Under the pieces are notes generated by a model. That model saw only the letters and a list, made by a program, of their open reading frames with translations. It ran no database searches and was not told the origin of the DNA. This document shows positions 54,101-63,222 of a stretch of DNA of 64,000 nt, in pieces. Numbering within the stretch: the first letter of the stretch is position 1; every line of letters starts with the position of its first letter. The DNA is from G963704535 sp963704535. Its GTDB lineage: Bacteria; Chloroflexota; Chloroflexia; Chloroflexales; Roseiflexaceae. A program made the position numbers and the translations under genes. The DNA is taken from assembly GCA_963704535.1 (NCBI GenBank), contig OY969916.1, forward strand, positions 3,968,001 to 4,032,000. The letters run 5' to 3'.

Positions 54101-57100
54101 AGCGATCGAGCAGGTGGATCTGGATGTTGGCGATCGGATGCCCAATCGGGACCGTTCGCTCTGCCGTGCCTGGCACACACGCCCAGGCCGTCACGTCGAC
54201 CGCCGCCTCGGTCGGCCCGTACAGATTGTGCAGTTCCGCGTCCAGGCGCTCAAAGAAGCGCTCCTGGGCCTGAACGGGCAGCGCCTCCCCGCTGCAAATC
54301 ACCCGCCGCAAGCTGACACAGCTCTCGATGTGCGGGTGCTCCAGGAAGCTCTGCAACATCGAGGGCACGAAATGCAGCGTCGTGATCTGCTGCTCGTTGA
54401 TCAGCTTGACCAGGTAGTCGCTGTCCTGGTGCCCGCCTGGACGGGCCAGCACAAGCCGCGCGCCGCTGATCAGCGGCCAGAAAAACTCCCAGACCGAGAC
54501 ATCGAAGCTAAACGGTGTTTTTTGCAGCACCCGATCTTCTGCCGTCAGTTGATAGGTCTGCTGCATCCAAAGGAGACGGTTGCAAATGCCCGCGTGGGTG
54601 TTCACGGCTCCTTTTGGCCGCCCGGTTGACCCCGACGTATAGATCATGTAGGCGGCATGGTCGGCGCTGACCGGGCAGCCAAACGGCGCCGCCAACTCGT
54701 GGGCGATCTGTTCCCACTCAGCATCGAGGCAGACTACGGTTGGAGATTGGAGATTGGAGATTGGAGATTGGTGCGCCCCAACAATCTCTAATCCCCAATC
54801 TCCAATCTCTTTGTTTGTAAGCAGCACAGCCGCCTGGCTATCGGCAAGCATAAAGCGCAGCCGAGCGACCGGATAGGCCGGGTCGAGCGGCACATAGACC
54901 CCGCCGGCCTTGAGGATCGCCAGCAGCGCGACCACCAGCTCCAGCGAGCGTTCCAGACACACCCCGACCAGCGTCTCCGGCCCGACCCCCATCCGCCCGA
55001 GATAGCGGGCCAGTTGGTTCGCGCGCTGGTCAAGCTCCTGGTAGGTCAGGCTGCTGCCCTCGAACACCACGGCGGGCGCCTGCGGCGAGCGCCGGACCTG
55101 TGCATCGATAAGCTCGTGCAGACCCTGCGTTTTGGGAGCGGCCGTCGCGGTGGCGTTCCACAGCTCAAGCTGGGCCAGCTCGGCCGCGCTCAAGAGCGGC
55201 AGCTCGGCGATCGGGCGCTGCGGTGCGACCACGATCCCTGAGAGCAGGGTCTGGTAATGGATCGCCATCCGCGCGATGGTGGTCGCATCGAACAGATCGC
55301 GATTGTAGTGCAAAGCGAACAGCAGCCTTCCCTGCACCTCGGCCGCGCTCAGCGTCAGGTCGAACTGCGCGGTCTGCTGTTCGAGCGCCAGGGCTTCGAA
55401 CCGCAGCTCGCCAAGCGTCAGGCTGTGGCCCGAGGCGCCCACCGCGAACGCCGCCAGATCGGCCATCTCCGAGGTCGGCGCCTGCTGGAGCACAAACAGG
55501 ACCTGGAACAGCGGCGAGCGGCTGGGATCGCGGGTGGGCTGGAGATGCTCCACCAGCGTGGGGAAGGGGTAATCCTGGTGTGCAAAGGCCGACAATACGC
55601 AGCCGCGCACACGCTCAAGCAGCGCGCTGAATGACGGGTTGCCGGCCAGATCGGTGCGGAGCACCAGCGGGTTGACAAAGTAGCCCACAATGCCGGCAAA
55701 CGCGCCTCGGCTCCGTCCCGCAGTCGGCGAACCGACCAGGATGTCGTCCTGCCCGGTATAGCGGTGCAGCAGGAGATTGAACGCCGCCAGCAAGGTCATG
55801 GAGAGGGTTGCGCCGCTGCGTTCGCCGAGCTGCCTGATCGCCCTGGTCAATGCGGCGTCGAGCCGGAAGCTGTGCTGGGCGCCGTGAAATGTCTGATGCG
55901 TCGGGCGGGGACGATCGGTGGGCAGCGCAAGCACGCTGGTGGCGCCGGCAAGCTGTGCGTGCCAGTAGGAGCGCAGTCGCGCGCCTTCGTCGCCGTCGAG
56001 CAACGCCTGCTGCCAGCCCACGTAATCGGCATACTGCGACGACGGTCGCGAAACTGGGGCGGGCGCTGCCGCGATCTGCGCGCTGTAGAGCGCGGCCAGC
56101 TCGCCGACCAGCAGGGCCGCCGTCCAGAAATCGCTCATGATGTGGTGCATGGTCAACAGCAGCACATACTCCTGGCCAGCACGCCGAAAGAGCTGGAGGC
56201 GCAGCAAGGGACCGCTCACCAGATCGAATGGCCGCTGTGCTTCCGTGGTGAGACGCTCTTGAAGCGCCTGCTCGCTCCAATCGGTCGCATCTTGCACTTC
56301 AAATGAGCGGGCGCCCGGCGTGTGAATATGCTGGAGCGGGGCGCCACCCTGGGCCGAGAAGGTCGCCCGTAACAATGGATGGCGGTCGTGGAGCGCGTGA
56401 AAGGCGTGCTGGAGCGCTGGGACTTCGACCGGCGCACGCAGCCGCACGGCATACGTGATGTGGTACGCGGTGCTCTCCGGCGCCAGTTGCTGCAAAAACC
56501 AGAGCGCCCGCTGGCCGATGGAGAGCGGGAACGTGGCCGGTGCAGCCTGGCCCGCTGCCGGGAGCATAGCGACCGTGGGAACAGCCTCGCCAACCTGAGC
56601 GAGGATGCGCGGTGCCAGTTGTGCGATGCTCTCGCCCTGGAGCAGTTGAGCGATTGGAACGATCAGCTCCAGTTTCGTTTCCAGCGCGTGCTGGAGCTCC
56701 ATCGCCATCAGCGAGTCCAGCCCCAGGCCGGTGAGCGGCTCCTGGAGTTGAATCGACGCTGGGGTGGTCCTCAGGAGCCGCGCCACCTGCCGCTGGAGGT
56801 AGGCTTCGACGTGGCCCGCGCGCTCGGCCGCGGGCAGCGCCAGCAGTGAGGCGCGTGTACACTCCTGCTCCTCTGCGCTCGCATCGTCAGGGGCAAACAG
56901 GCTGCTCCCGACGGCGGCCAGGCTCCCGTCCAGGAAGCCCGCCCGGCAGGCATAGCGCTGGATCTTGCCGCTGGAGGTCTTCGGAAGACTGCCGGGCTTG
57001 ATCAGCACAAGGGCATAGATGTGCAACTCGTGCTGCTCGGCGACCGCCTGGCGAACGACGGTCGCCACCTGCTCGACCGCGACATTGAGCTGCTGACGCT

Positions 57101-57979
57101 CGACCTCGTGGACGACGACCACCTGCTCCTGGCCGTCGATCTCGACCGTGAACGCCGCTCCACCGCCCGCTCGCAACGCCGCGTGGCACTGCTCGACGGT
57201 CAGCTCGATATCCTGGGGGTAGTGATTGCGACCGTGGATAATCAGCAGATCCTTGAGCCGGCCAGTGATAAACAGCTCGCCCTCCTGGAGAAAGCCCAGG
57301 TCGCCGGTACGCAGAAACGGGCCGGCATCGCTATCGGCCAGCCGTGCGCCGAAGGTCCGGCAGGTCTCCTCGGGCCGCTCCCAGTAGCCTTGGGCCACGC
57401 TCGGCCCCGAGAGCCAGACTTCCCCAATCTGGCCCGGCGCGCACCTGGTTCGGGTCTCCGGCTGGACGATCACAAGCTGCTGCTGGTCCAGCGCCGGCCC
57501 ACATCCGACCAGCCGGCGCGCCGAGGCATCCGCGCTGCTGGTGGCGTACACGCGGTGGTGCTCAAGCGCCGCCGCTTGGAATGTACGAATGAGGGGCTGT
57601 GCATTGTGCGCTTTTCCCGAGACAATCAGCGCCGCTTCGGCCAGGCCGTAGCAGGGCAGAAAGGCGTCGTAGCGAAAGCCGGAGGGAGCGAAAGCCGCCG
57701 CGAAGCGTTCCATGGTCTCCGGGCGGAGCGGCTCGGCGCCGTTGAAGGCCACTCGCCACCTGCTGAGATCGAGGGTCGCGCGCTGCTGGGGGCTGGTCTT
57801 GCGAACGCACAGATCGTAGGCGAAGTTTGGCCCGCCACTGGTGGTGGCCTGATAGCGCGTGATCGCCGCCAACCAGCGCAATGGCTGCTGCAAGAACGCC
57901 ACCGGCGAGAGCAATGTGACCGGAAAGTCAGCGTAGAGCGGCTGAAGGATGCCGCCGATCAGGCCCATATCGTGGTAGC
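51177..57979 (-). CDS. FAAL (C-terminal part)-ACP-C-A(Ser)-PCP-[PqqD-like]-[GT-A-like] loading protein
   Basis: The frame continues the FAAL domain with 'NFAYDLCVRKTSPQQRATLD', 'LPCYGLAEAALIVSG' and 'ELFITGRLKDLLIIHGRNHY', all typical of fatty acyl-AMP ligases. A carrier has GLGLDSLMAMEL (about 419). The condensation domain has HHIMSDFW (about 609), with Phe for Gly, as a starter C domain may tolerate. The A domain (YTSGSTGRPKG) has code D-V-W-H-I-S-L-V-D-K, serine. The PCP has LGGHSLLITQV (about 1538). The last 620 residues are not NRPS: about 1645-1725 resembles PqqD-type winged helices ('ELVYSKGTRSARILHSDAIA', 'LRDAGFLVS'). From about 1750 a GT-A-like region has 'ANTNALLLHSVGDLAVSADD', with the DxD at about 1871. 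Confidence 0.88.
53621..53688. repeat. In-gene repeat, A-domain loop III (GGAGATT / AATCTCC)
   Basis: GGGATTGGAGATTGGAGATT and a mirrored CAATCTCCAATCTCCAATCT form a hairpin. It reads 'AGDWRLEIGDASGDNLQSPI' and further, between 'TRLVAYVV' and 'LRAFLTQHLPEYM'. Confidence 0.9.
53901..53980. repeat. In-gene repeat, A-domain loop II (ACCGACC / GGTCGTCGG)
   Basis: CCGACCACCGATCACTGACC is mirrored by CGGTCGTCGGTCGCCGGTCG. It reads 'ATTDDRRPTTGDGTDLDGGR' and further, between 'ERFIPNPF' and 'RLYRTGDLARY'. Confidence 0.9.
54739..54811. repeat. In-gene repeat, A-domain loop I (GGAGATT / AATCTCC)
   Basis: TTGGAGATTGGAGATTGGAG is mirrored by AATCTCTAATCCCCAATCTC. It reads 'KEIGDWGLEIVGAHQSPISN' and further, between 'AVLLTN' and 'VVCLDAEWEQI'. 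Confidence 0.9.
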
Positions 57980-58629
57980 GGCGGCAGCCAGATCACGCCA
58001 GAGCTGGCCGTCGTATGGCCGAAGCAGCGCTGGATGAGGGCCAGATTGTGCAAGAGGTTGGCATGAGAGAGCATCACGCCCTTGGGATTGGAGGTAGAAC
58101 CAGACGTATACTGAAGAAAGGCCAAAGTCACATCCCCCACAGCCGGAACTTGCCAAGCCGCCGCCTGGTCAGCGGGAAGCGCATCGGAAGCCAGCCAGCA
58201 CAGGGCTTGGAACTCCGCCGCGACGGCTGCGAGCGCCTGGGCGATGGGCAGGATGGCGGTCGTCGTGAGGGCCAGCGCCGGTCGGGCATCTTGGAGAATG
58301 GTGCGCAGGCGGGGGAGCGTGCGCTGGAGCTTGGCAGGGTTGGGAGGGTAGGCGGGGACCGCCACGACACCGGCGTACAGACAGCCGAAGAAGGCCGCGA
58401 TATAGTCGAGACCGGGCGGATAGAGCAGCAGCACCCGCGCACCAGGTGCAATCTGGCGCTGGAGCAGCGCTCCAATCGCGCGCGCCTGCTGATCCAAGTC
58501 GGCGTACGAGAGATGCTCTTCTTGGGCGTCGCCATCGACGAGAAAGGTGTAGGCACGTTGCTGTGGTTGCTGCTGCGCGCGCCGGCGCAGAAGATCGACC
58601 AACGTCGTGGGTGGCTCTGACACCAACAT
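57928..58629 (-). CDS. FAAL N-terminal part, 5' end of the loading NRPS gene
   Basis: The sequence 'LVDLLRRRAQQQPQQRAYTF', 'YPPGLDYIAAFFGCLYAGVV' and 'LQYTSGSTSNPKGVMLSHAN' (P-loop) marks a fatty acyl-AMP ligase, which activates a fatty acid for transfer to the adjacent carrier. The frame fails after 'GVIWLPP', where the family reads YHDMGLIGG. One extra C near 57980 explains this, and the next frame starts exactly there. The start is unsure: GTG 58632, ATG 58629 and GTG 58623 are in frame. GGAGGTGA overlaps the first two, which favours 58623. The whole gene would encode about 2480 residues. Confidence 0.88.
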   Translation of the reverse strand: MLVSEPPTTLVDLLRRRAQQQPQQRAYTFLVDGDAQEEHLSYADLDQQARAIGALLQRQIAPGARVLLLYPPGLDYIAAFFGCLYAGVVAVPAYPPNPAKLQRTLPRLRTILQDARPALALTTTAILPIAQALAAVAAEFQALCWLASDALPADQAAAWQVPAVGDVTLAFLQYTSGSTSNPKGVMLSHANLLHNLALIQRCFGHTTASSGVIWLPPLPRYGPDRRHPSAALR

Positions 58630-59175
58630 CACCTCCGCAGAATATGCGTATATACCATAGCCATCGTGTTCTCCAACACCCTTGCGGCAAAACCCGCAAC
58701 CGCATTTTTAAGCGTATTCGTGATATATACTACGGCTGTTCGTGCGGGCAAAGCTAGCGCCCACTAGAGAAGAGAACCCAGCGGGCAAAGCTAGCGCCCA
58801 CCAGAGAAGAGAACCCATGGGTCTGTGAACGCAATGCCTGTGCATTGGCCATGGGCTGCCACACATCTGCCATCCGAATTCCGGAGTGCAGTGCCCTGCC
58901 GTGCGCCTTGGCATGGTGCGCTTGGATCTCTCTAAGCGCTGCCGCTGCATTTCCCCACGGTGCAAGTTGTGTCGTGCTGGAGCAAGCCGGTGAGCTTGTA
59001 TGCCCGCCAAACAACCACTGCCCTGGGGCTGTGATCGGCGTGCGGTCTCCTACCGCACCCACACCATGAGCGGCTAATACCTATCAGTTTCCATTCATTG
59101 GTAGCTTCAGGATAGCAGCAAGCTGATTTATTCAGCGATCCCTTTGTGATTCCGTGCTGATTCATTGGAGGGCGC
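58630..59175. other. Divergent control region between the NRPS cluster and its putative regulator
   Basis: No gene is seen. It holds the tandem 37-base repeat (58744-58817) and AT-rich stretches near 58700-58735 (ATTTTTAAG, TATATACTA) that could hold the cluster promoter. No exact -35/-10 pair can be claimed. Start codons at both ends point outward, so control of both units probably lies here. Confidence 0.55.
58744..58817. repeat. 37-base direct repeat, two copies
   Basis: GCGGGCAAAGCTAGCGCCCA begins both units (58744-58780 and 58781-58817), which differ by one base. Each contains GGGC-aaa-GCTAGC-GCCC, an imperfect palindrome. It lies about 120 bases upstream of the FAAL start. It may be a regulator site or another intergenic repeat family. 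Confidence 0.85.
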
Positions 59176-61590
59176 ATGATCGCAGAGACCTTCGGACAAG
59201 CACTCCGCCGCTTCCGGACGCGAGCAGGCATGACCGTCTCCGAATTGGCCGACGCGCTTGGGGCTAGTCGGCGCAGCATCGCGTGCTGGGAGCGAGACCG
59301 GCGGGTGCCCCGCGACCGCGCGCGGCTGCTCGATCTCGCACAGGTGCTGCGCTTACACACCAGCGAGATCGAGCAACTCGCCACGATTGCCCGGCGTCAT
59401 CCTCACCAAGCTGGCTCTGAGTCCGATTTCGCACCGCCCGCGCCGGTGGCTGGCGGGGCCAACGATGTGCGCTGGCAGGCAGCATTGCACCACCAACTCC
59501 GTGCCCCGATTATCGACTTCACCGGACGGTCGCAGCAAATCGCCCAACTGATCAGAACACTCCAGAAGGTCGGCACGGGCGGCGTGGTTGCTGCCATCAG
59601 CGGCGTGCAGGGTATGGGTGGGATCGGCAAGACCGAACTGGCCTATCTGGTGGCCCACCATGTGCGGGGCTCGTTTCCCGATGCACAGATCGTCGTGAAC
59701 TTGCGCGGGTCACATATGGTCCCGCTCTCTACAGCACAAGCGCTCCGGACCGTGATCCACACGTTCATGCCTGAGATGCCGCTACCGGACGATCTGGAGG
59801 CGTTGCAGGCCCGCTACCAAGCGATGTTGCACGAGAAGCGCGCGCTGATCCTGGCCGATGACACCCGCGATGCCGCACAGGTGCGCCCGCTCCTACCACC
59901 ATCGGGTTGTGCGCTCCTGATCACCAGTCGGCAGCGCTTCAGCTTGCCGGGGATGTCTCCCATTGATCTAGAGCAACTCAGCATAGACGAGTCGGTCACG
60001 CTCCTCTGTGACATCTGTGCTCGCCTTGCGCCGGATGCGGCCCTAACCATCGCCCGCGCCTGTGGATTTTTGCCCCTGGCGCTCCGCGTAAGCGGGAGTA
60101 TCCTCCATAATGATCCGGCGCTGGATGTGCTGACATATATCCGGCACCTGACGGATGAGCGGCAGCGACTAGCGCAACTCCGCGACCCAGACGATCCCCA
60201 CCTTGATGTGGCCGCCTCGCTTGCCGCGAGCTACGCACAGCTCGATGAAGTCACGCAGCGGGTGTTCCGTCAGTTAGGGGTGTTTATCGGCGATTTTGTC
60301 ACCGCGCAGGCGCAGGCCGTGGTAGAAGTGCCTGTTGAGACAGACGTGGAGGCGATCCTGCACCACCTGCTGCGGCGGAACCTGGTTATGTACGATACGG
60401 CAAGCAACCGCTGGCAGCTGCACGATCTGCTCCGCGATCTAGCGCGAGGCTATCTGGACGTGGCAGGGGAAACTCACGCGGTCGCCGAACGCTACGCGCG
60501 ACATGCAGTACAGATCATGCAGGCGATTGATGCACAGTATCTGATGGGTGGAGAAAGCCTGTTGGTGGCGCTCGCACGGTTCGATGAGGAGCGGCATCAC
60601 ATTGATGCCACCTGGCGCTGGGCTATGCGGCATGCCGGGGTGCCAGCAGCAGACACGCTGCTCCTGGAAGCGCTGTCGGCCACGCGCAATATCGCTCCAT
60701 TACGCTACAATGGACAGTACGGGCAACTCCCACAGTTAGAGCAAGCACTCGCCGCTGCCCAGCGCCTGAGTAACCGGCACAGTGAAAGGACCGCCCTCGT
60801 CAGCCTCGGGCTGGCCTACTGGAACCTGGGCGACCCAAGGCGCAGTATCCCCTACTACAAGCAGGCGCTCGGCATCGCGCAGGCGCTGGGCGACCGCTGC
60901 GGCGAAGGGATGATTCTCACCAACCTTGCGAATGCCTACGTGAGGCTCGGGGATGCAGAGCGCGGTATCCCCTTCTACGAGCAGGCACTCAGCATCGCGC
61001 GGGCGCTGGGCGACCAGCGTGGCGAAGGGCGCGCACTCCATAATCTTGGGCTGGCCTATCACGAACTAGGGGTAGCCCCACGAGCGATCACCTATTTCGA
61101 GCTGGCGCTACAGATTGCCCAGGAGCTTGGCGAATGGTACGGTGAATGTACCGTCCACTGCGGGTTGGGGTTTATCTATGTCGGGCTGGGAGTCCCACAG
61201 CGTGGCGCCAGAGCCGGCCAGCGCGCGCTGACCATCGCCAAGGCAATTCGCGACCGTCGGTTCGAAGGCTACGCGCTGCAAGTGCTGGGTCAGGCCGATG
61301 CCGCCCTCCAGAATCTGGAGTTTGCCAGCAGCGCTTTTGCACAGGCGCTGGCGCTCTTCCACGAGATCGGCGACCGTCACGGCGAAGCCATGTGTCGTTG
61401 GAAGTTTGGTCTGGCTCTGGTCAGTTGGGGGCAACGCGAGCGCGCCCTGCCATTCTTACGCGCAGCTGTGGCCTACAAGCAGGAGATTGGGCATACCCAG
61501 GCCGCGGCGCATGCAGCGCTGCTGGCACAGATGGAGGTGAGAGATGTCGTATCGGCAGAGCAGTTGCAGCGCGAGGTCGGAATGTCGTGA
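59176..61590 (+). CDS. XRE-HTH / NB-ARC / TPR regulator (AfsR-like STAND protein)
   Basis: The protein has 804 aa, with GGAGG upstream of the ATG. Residues 4-62 form an XRE helix-turn-helix (GQALRRFRTRAGMTVSELAD...'RRSIACWERDRRVP'). Residues 120-450 form an NB-ARC/STAND ATPase with P-loop GMGGIGKTE, Walker B-like 'KRALILADDTRD' and 'GCALLITSRQRFSLPG'. From about 520, four to six TPR units repeat ('LVSLGLAYWNLGDPRRSIPY', 'LTNLANAYVRLGDAERGIPF'). Such proteins activate secondary-metabolite genes after ligand- and ATP-driven assembly. It is divergent from the NRPS operon and is the only regulator near it, so it is the likely pathway regulator. Confidence 0.9.
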   Translation: MIAETFGQALRRFRTRAGMTVSELADALGASRRSIACWERDRRVPRDRARLLDLAQVLRLHTSEIEQLATIARRHPHQAGSESDFAPPAPVAGGANDVRWQAALHHQLRAPIIDFTGRSQQIAQLIRTLQKVGTGGVVAAISGVQGMGGIGKTELAYLVAHHVRGSFPDAQIVVNLRGSHMVPLSTAQALRTVIHTFMPEMPLPDDLEALQARYQAMLHEKRALILADDTRDAAQVRPLLPPSGCALLITSRQRFSLPGMSPIDLEQLSIDESVTLLCDICARLAPDAALTIARACGFLPLALRVSGSILHNDPALDVLTYIRHLTDERQRLAQLRDPDDPHLDVAASLAASYAQLDEVTQRVFRQLGVFIGDFVTAQAQAVVEVPVETDVEAILHHLLRRNLVMYDTASNRWQLHDLLRDLARGYLDVAGETHAVAERYARHAVQIMQAIDAQYLMGGESLLVALARFDEERHHIDATWRWAMRHAGVPAADTLLLEALSATRNIAPLRYNGQYGQLPQLEQALAAAQRLSNRHSERTALVSLGLAYWNLGDPRRSIPYYKQALGIAQALGDRCGEGMILTNLANAYVRLGDAERGIPFYEQALSIARALGDQRGEGRALHNLGLAYHELGVAPRAITYFELALQIAQELGEWYGECTVHCGLGFIYVGLGVPQRGARAGQRALTIAKAIRDRRFEGYALQVLGQADAALQNLEFASSAFAQALALFHEIGDRHGEAMCRWKFGLALVSWGQRERALPFLRAAVAYKQEIGHTQAAAHAALLAQMEVRDVVSAEQLQREVGMS

Positions 61591-61750
61591 GCCCTGAAAA
61601 CTGGTCAACTCGCCATGTGCCGATCTCGCCCCAGACATCCGCGAAGGGCCGGGGCGCGTGCAGTAGGTGCGCGGTCCTTTTTCGTGAGGCAAGCCCCCTG
61701 TCAAGGTGTCATTTCTGGTGAGGCAATGCGCCGCTGTGGCGCAATGGCGC

Positions 61751-62875
61751 TCATCGCCTCGGCGTCCGATACGGCCCCAAATACCGCTGGACCAGCGCCA
61801 GCCCGAACTGGTTCTGGAGCGTCGTGCGGGCGCCCTCGGCAGTGGCTTCGAGGGCCCGGCCGATCTGGCGGCAGATCGCGTCGGCCAGGAACTGCGGCAG
61901 CGGCTCCTGGACCGCGCTGATCTGGAGCGCGCCACGGAAGGTCGCCAGCACGGCACCGAGCGGCTCGCGGGCGATCAGCGCCGCCGGCAGCTCGATCCGG
62001 TAGGCCGGGCCGGCGGCGTCCGGGCGGTAGTAGGTGACGTACAGTTGCCCGTAGCCCTGCTCGATCGCCGCGCGGCGCTCGGCGAAGTCGCGCAGACCGG
62101 GCGAGCGGTAGCCGGTCAGCAGGTGCGGGCGGTCCTGCTTGATCAGCGGCACCGGCAGCGAGTGTTCGCCCGACTCCAGCACTGTGCTCCAGAGCGTCCG
62201 GTCGGTGACAGTGCCGGAGAGATGCGGCGCGAGCTGGGCTACGTCGTCGGCGGCGGTGGCCTGCTTGGGGTGCGCGATGACGCGGCGGCAGGAGAGCACC
62301 AGCCGCCAGTCCTCCTCGGCGAAGAAGGCCTCGATCAGCGCGTGGAAGGGCGCCCACCAGGCCGGCGGGTGCGGGGCGCGGGCATCCTGGGCGTAGCGCA
62401 CCAGCAGCCGGTTGATCTCCAGCAGCACCGAGTAGAACGAGCCATCGAGCACAAACAGGCCGCTCGATGTCGCGCGGATGCGCCTGGCCATCAGGCGCAG
62501 CTCCAGCATGGTGCGCAGGCCGCCCAGGATGCTCTCCAGCTCCTCGACCGGCGGCAGGAGCTGCACCAGCACCGCCTGGTCGGTCAGCTCGGCCTCCTCG
62601 ACGGCGACCGCCGCCAGGGCCGCGAAGGTCGCGCCGGCGGCGGGGACGGTGGCGTGGGCGCCGTCGACGGCGCAGAGGCGGCGCGTCGGCCCGTCGGGCG
62701 CGGCGCGAATGCGCTTCGCCAGCGTCTCCCGCAGCCGCTCACGGTCGCCTTCGAGGCGGGTCAGCGTTTCGCGGCAGGCGTCGGCGCAGTCATTGATTGC
62801 CGCCAGCACGGCGGCCGGCAGCGCGGCTGGGCCAAGGGCGGTCGCCGGATCGGGTGTGGGGGCTGGTAGACTCAT
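61751..62875 (-). CDS. NurA-domain nuclease-like protein
   Basis: ATG 62875 (MSLPAPTPDPATALGPAALP) is chosen over a far longer upstream frame that runs through repeats. The protein has 374 aa. 'RRLCAVDGAHATVPAAGATF' holds the Asp of the first NurA motif, and 'SGLFVLDGSFYSVLLEINRL' the second. Later, 'WRLVLSCRRVIAHPKQATAA' and 'FAERRAAIEQGYGQLYVTYY' fit the C-terminal half. NurA is a 5'-3' nuclease that works with the HerA helicase in archaeal and some bacterial end resection. No herA is in the window. It converges on the regulator gene; the 160-base spacer between has a T-run near 61676. Confidence 0.75.
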   Translation of the reverse strand: MSLPAPTPDPATALGPAALPAAVLAAINDCADACRETLTRLEGDRERLRETLAKRIRAAPDGPTRRLCAVDGAHATVPAAGATFAALAAVAVEEAELTDQAVLVQLLPPVEELESILGGLRTMLELRLMARRIRATSSGLFVLDGSFYSVLLEINRLLVRYAQDARAPHPPAWWAPFHALIEAFFAEEDWRLVLSCRRVIAHPKQATAADDVAQLAPHLSGTVTDRTLWSTVLESGEHSLPVPLIKQDRPHLLTGYRSPGLRDFAERRAAIEQGYGQLYVTYYRPDAAGPAYRIELPAALIAREPLGAVLATFRGALQISAVQEPLPQFLADAICRQIGRALEATAEGARTTLQNQFGLALVQRYLGPYRTPRR

Positions 62876-63027
62876 TGCTTGCGGCTCTTGTGCAACATCT
62901 GCACACAGTATAGCACAGGCGTGCAAGCCTGAATGCTCACCAACTTCCGCGACGGCGCCGATAGCGCATGGTATACTACCGGCGCTGCCTGATCCATAGT
63001 GCTCTTCAAACGAGAGCGTAGGGAATA

Positions 63028-63128
63028 GGACACGGATCAGACGGATCGAACCGATCTGTACGGATCGGGAACAAGAAACCATCCGTGGACATCCGCTCCA
63101 TCCGTAGCATCCGTGTTCGATGGCCAAA
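63028..63128. repeat. CGGATC / ATCCGTG short repeats
   Basis: ACACGGATCAGACGGATCG is followed by ATCCGTGGACATCCGCTCCA and ATCCGTAGCATCCGTGTTCG, giving an imperfect hairpin. Similar words occur at 868-917. It fills most of the 62876-63222 spacer, which has no gene. Confidence 0.8.
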
Positions 63129-63222
63129 TAGCTCCTTTGGAACAGCACTGGCATGTCAGGTGCGAGGATCGAGCTGGAATCGTACATCCGTACCGCCACA
63201 GCGTCTCCCTCTAGAAATCGAG

